From the NCBI RefSeq assembly GCF_011777505.1, contig NZ_JAATJT010000003.1:434001-498000 (forward strand): DNA of 64,000 nucleotides, in the 5' to 3' direction. Positions 61,575 through 64,000 of the stretch are shown here, piece after piece; positions within the stretch are counted from its first letter, which is position 1, and every line of letters starts with the position of its first letter. Source of the stretch: Gaetbulibacter sp. S0825. GTDB taxonomy: Bacteria > Bacteroidota > Bacteroidia > Flavobacteriales > Flavobacteriaceae. The notes beneath the pieces were generated by a model. It made no database searches and was not told where the DNA came from. It saw only the letters and a program-made list of their open reading frames with translations. Both the position numbers and the translations under genes were made by a program.

Positions 61575-62229
61575 TTTAAAAACACTCATAAACTCAAGGT
61601 TTCAGTTACTCACTTATATGGCATTGTCAATGATGCTAAGTGGATTTCTACTACTACTTAGAGTAAAGCTAAACCAATCGTTTTACTACTTATTTTTAGT
61701 GTGGAATTTGTTCTTAGCTTTTATTCCATTTTGCATGACATTATATCTTAGAAGCAAAACTAGAATAACCAGAACAAAGCTACTTACTTATTTCACAATT
61801 TGGTTATTATTCTTGCCAAATGCACCTTATATAATCACCGATTTGTTGCATTTTAAAAGAAGTACAAGCACATTTTTATGGTTAGATATTTTAATGGTAA
61901 CATCATTTGCAATAAATGGATTAGTACTTTTTAACTTAACACTTTTGGATATGGAAACTCTGTTGAGGAAATTCATGAGTAATAAGAAAACTAACTTTCT
62001 ATTGTTATTTATTTTCTTTTCAACTGGGTTTGGAATGTATTTAGGTCGTTTTTTAAGATTCAATTCTTGGGATATTTTACAACATCCAGATATGTTGCTA
62101 CTTAATATCTGGGACATACTAATTTCTCCAACCCAACATCTTGAAGCTTGGGCCTTCACATGCTGCTTTGGCGCCTTTTTAGGATTAAGTTATTATGTAA
62201 TTAAATCGATAAAGCAAACTAATCTCTAA
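61567..62229 (+). CDS. DUF1361 membrane protein
   Basis: The 220-residue protein has six to seven membrane helices and the DUF1361 signature LLFLPNAPYIITDLLHF, then TGFGMYLGRFLRFNSWDIL. The function is unknown; the family is common in cyanobacteria and Bacteroidota. It overlaps the DUF2809 gene by eight bases and ends the run. Its stop overlaps the convergent DinB gene by 11 bases. Confidence 0.88.
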   Translation: MTNLKTLINSRFQLLTYMALSMMLSGFLLLLRVKLNQSFYYLFLVWNLFLAFIPFCMTLYLRSKTRITRTKLLTYFTIWLLFLPNAPYIITDLLHFKRSTSTFLWLDILMVTSFAINGLVLFNLTLLDMETLLRKFMSNKKTNFLLLFIFFSTGFGMYLGRFLRFNSWDILQHPDMLLLNIWDILISPTQHLEAWAFTCCFGAFLGLSYYVIKSIKQTNL

Positions 62230-62803
62230 CTTTACCCTGAAGAACGCTTACTTTTGAGTTAAACGGGTTTCCTGAAGTTCGTCTGTGCGTAATCACTTGT
62301 CCTACATGCCATAATGCATCAGATATTGGTCCATTAATTTGATTCCAAAACGGATACTCAGTAGTGTTTTCTCCCCTTACGAATACCATAGTAAATTCTG
62401 ACAAATCATCACTCTTACGAAAAATATCAGCAGCTTGTTTTAATAGATTTAATGTCTTAGCTCTTTTTTCAGCAAAGGTCATTTCTGCCTCTTCAGTTGG
62501 AATATTTGGTTTCTTTAATGCCGAATTAATAATTGTTTTGGTCAATCCGTAAATATGGTCAACAGTTTCACTTGTTGTTCTACCTCCTTCACTAGGTTTA
62601 AAGGCTAAATCTTCATCTCGCAAACCTTCAGTTGCCCAATAGTATCTAAATCCTAACCCATCAATCAATCTTGCAACTACAGTACATTCATTATATTCTG
62701 CTGGGTAATCAGGAATTTTATGATAAGGTAATTCTTTATTTTGTGAATTTGTGATCTGCGACACACAGATAGCAGCTATAACAAGTAATAATTTAATTTT
62801 CAT
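62219..62803 (-). CDS. Secreted DinB-superfamily protein
   Basis: The 194-residue protein has a Sec signal (LLVIAAICVSQITNS). The DinB-like four-helix bundle follows: VARLIDGLGFRYYWATEGL, TTSETVDHIYGLTKTII and SDALWHVGQVITHRRTSGN. Its His residues would bind a metal. A secreted DinB protein is less usual than the cytosolic kind, which act on thiols. It is convergent with the DUF1361 gene. Confidence 0.75.
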   Translation of the reverse strand: MKIKLLLVIAAICVSQITNSQNKELPYHKIPDYPAEYNECTVVARLIDGLGFRYYWATEGLRDEDLAFKPSEGGRTTSETVDHIYGLTKTIINSALKKPNIPTEEAEMTFAEKRAKTLNLLKQAADIFRKSDDLSEFTMVFVRGENTTEYPFWNQINGPISDALWHVGQVITHRRTSGNPFNSKVSVLQGKVRD

Positions 62804-62851
62804 GAGTAAATAATTTAGCTAAAGTTATTAATAAAAAATTATATAAAAGTA

Positions 62852-62883
62852 GAATCCCTTCAAGAATATACTTGAAGGGATTC
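62852..62883 (-). terminator. Strong intrinsic terminator after the SusD-like gene
   Basis: GAATCCCTTCAAG (62852-62864) and CTTGAAGGGATTC (62871-62883) form a perfect 13-base stem with the loop AATATA. On the minus strand it is followed by a T-rich stretch. It lies 86 bases after the SusD-like stop. Confidence 0.75.
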
Positions 62884-62968
62884 ACCGAATTAAGAACCAA
62901 TAAAAATTGGCACCAACCTTTTTCTTAATTCATAGCTATAAAAGTTATCGTTAGTTTACACTTTTATC

Positions 62969-64000
62969 TTAATAATCAGGATTTTGACTCAACAATGGAT
63001 TTCTATCCCTTGCCGATTGTGGTATAGGAAAAACCAACTTGTTATCATTATAAGGCAATCCTCCTATATCTCTCTGAGTTCTCTTATAATCATGCAAAAC
63101 AAATCCTTCAAAACCTAATTCCAGTTCTCTTTCATTTAGTATTAAATCTAATGTCAACGCTCCTAAAACTGGAGCAGATGACCTTGACCTTAACGTGTTA
63201 ATCTCCACTAATGGATCTAATCCTAATGATGTACCTTCTCTAAAATTTGACTCTGCGCGAATTAAATGCATCTCTGCCAATCGCACTTGCTCTGTGTTGG
63301 CAAATTGTCGCACATATTTTAAGCTCAAGGTTAATCCTGCGTCAGTATAATAGAAATTTCCACGTTCATCTAATGGTGAATCAAACTTGCTCAAATAAGC
63401 TGGTGTTATTGAAATATCACCTCCTCTACCACCTAAGGCTTGTGTTGCAAAATGAGTAACTTGTGCATTAGCACCTTCTTGGGTCGTAATTACCCAAGAA
63501 AAAATAGTTTCGGCTGTGTTATCATCTGAATTAAAAACAGCGCTAAAAGTTGGCATTAAACCATGTCCGCTATTTTCAATAACATCATGAGCAGCATCTC
63601 TTGCAGCACTATAATTACCTTGCTGTAAATAGACTCTTGCCAACAATGCCTGAGCTGCATATTTATCTGCTCTATTACCATTATCATCAGGTAGAATAGC
63701 ATAAGCATCTGTGAGGTCACTTATTACTTGAGCATAGACTTCTTCAACTGTATTTCTAGCCACTTGCCTTGTAACATTTGGAGGATCTAACACAATAGGG
63801 ACTGCCTCTTGAGTATTCCCTCCTGCTGCGTTGTATTGTTGTCCAAAAAGACGAACCATATCAAAATAAGCAAGCCCTCTTAAGAATTTAGCTTCTCCTT
63901 CAACACGATCTTGTCTATCAGGATCTGTAAACTTATCTAAATTTGCCAAAACGGTATTAACGTTACCAAATAACAAATAGTAGTTTCCATAAATAGTATT
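62969..64000 (-). CDS. RagB/SusD family nutrient-uptake outer-membrane lipoprotein (partial)
   Basis: The frame is open through the right edge, so the N-terminus and signal are missing; 343 residues are visible. The TPR-like helices contain EGEAKFLRGLAYFDMVRLFG and ADKYAAQALLARVYLQQGNY. The C-terminal region has LILNERELELGFEGFVLHDY and KLVFPIPQSARDRNPLLSQN, all typical of SusD. It would bind a glycan or peptide at the cell surface with a SusC/RagA TonB receptor, which should lie beyond the right edge. A strong terminator follows it. Confidence 0.93.
   Translation of the reverse strand, partial: NTIYGNYYLLFGNVNTVLANLDKFTDPDRQDRVEGEAKFLRGLAYFDMVRLFGQQYNAAGGNTQEAVPIVLDPPNVTRQVARNTVEEVYAQVISDLTDAYAILPDDNGNRADKYAAQALLARVYLQQGNYSAARDAAHDVIENSGHGLMPTFSAVFNSDDNTAETIFSWVITTQEGANAQVTHFATQALGGRGGDISITPAYLSKFDSPLDERGNFYYTDAGLTLSLKYVRQFANTEQVRLAEMHLIRAESNFREGTSLGLDPLVEINTLRSRSSAPVLGALTLDLILNERELELGFEGFVLHDYKRTQRDIGGLPYNDNKLVFPIPQSARDRNPLLSQNPDY

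Noticed and set aside
1-64000. CRISPR arrays, tRNA or rRNA genes, insertion sequences
   Set aside because: I looked for regularly spaced repeats, tRNA-like cloverleaf segments and transposase motifs in the gaps and found none.

Overview
The window suggests a marine-type member of the Bacteroidota, most likely family Flavobacteriaceae. The DNA is AT-rich. Genes start without obvious Shine-Dalgarno sequences. Several start regions carry the Bacteroidota sigma-factor -7 box TAnnTTTG. The content is typical of the family: a SusD-like lipoprotein, a TPR/TonB-barrel pair, THX protein, VF530, DUF1343/GH171, a penicillin-acylase-like lipoprotein and many lipoproteins. I saw no rRNA, tRNA, CRISPR array or insertion sequence. 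Gene density is very high and no gene-free stretch exceeds 300 bases. The genus and species cannot be fixed from the sequence alone.

Layout. 1-759: end of a phosphatidylserine decarboxylase gene, an acyl-CoA-binding protein and a VOC protein. 760-2817: a small accessory block with hairpin-rich flanks. It holds a Crp/Fnr-like regulator, DoxX, a 4-oxalocrotonate-tautomerase-like protein (not an open frame as it stands) and an NTF2-like protein. The regulator and the tautomerase both need a -1 frameshift, each at an in-register slippery heptamer. A near-consensus CRP site lies between regulator and doxX. 2818-14209: housekeeping and envelope genes (RhlE helicase, M28 peptidase, YitT, a UDG-like protein, THX, YaaA, RluA-type pseudouridine synthase, PASTA protein). 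14389-22530: ddl, coaD, a SulP transporter, an amidase, a GNAT enzyme, a DUF1015 protein and a cysteine-synthase-family enzyme. 22575-29732: a LolE/FtsX-like permease divergent from a NamZ-like exo-muramidase plus serine-hydrolase pair, a sterol-desaturase-family hydroxylase and small secreted proteins. 29807-36228: a methyltransferase, a plug-less TonB-barrel protein with a giant TPR partner, and ftsE.

36231-48859 is a surface-polysaccharide locus. It has four glycosyltransferases, FdtA and FdtB (3-amino-3,6-dideoxyhexose synthesis), a FemAB/GNAT-like acyltransferase and two Wzx flippases in tandem. A three-gene module follows: HAD phosphatase, GT-C-like membrane glycosyltransferase and a UbiA-family enzyme resembling decaprenyl-phosphate phosphoribosyltransferase. 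The module is best read as making and using a polyprenyl-phospho-pentose donor. 48953-57416: a YgjV-like protein, TypA, KdsA, transglutaminase, gamma-glutamyltranspeptidase and an acylase.

57490-62229 is a run of envelope/membrane genes around a winged-helix regulator. An almost identical palindrome, TACTTTG-N5-CAAAGTR, sits just before the first gene and again just after the regulator gene, which suggests autoregulation. The window ends in the C-terminal part of a SusD/RagB gene on the minus strand, followed by a strong terminator.

A structural peculiarity is that almost every convergent gene pair abuts or overlaps at its stop codons. At 3231-3234, 9995-9998 and 16251-16256 a short palindrome (TTAA, CTAG, TTATAA) contains the stop codons of both strands.
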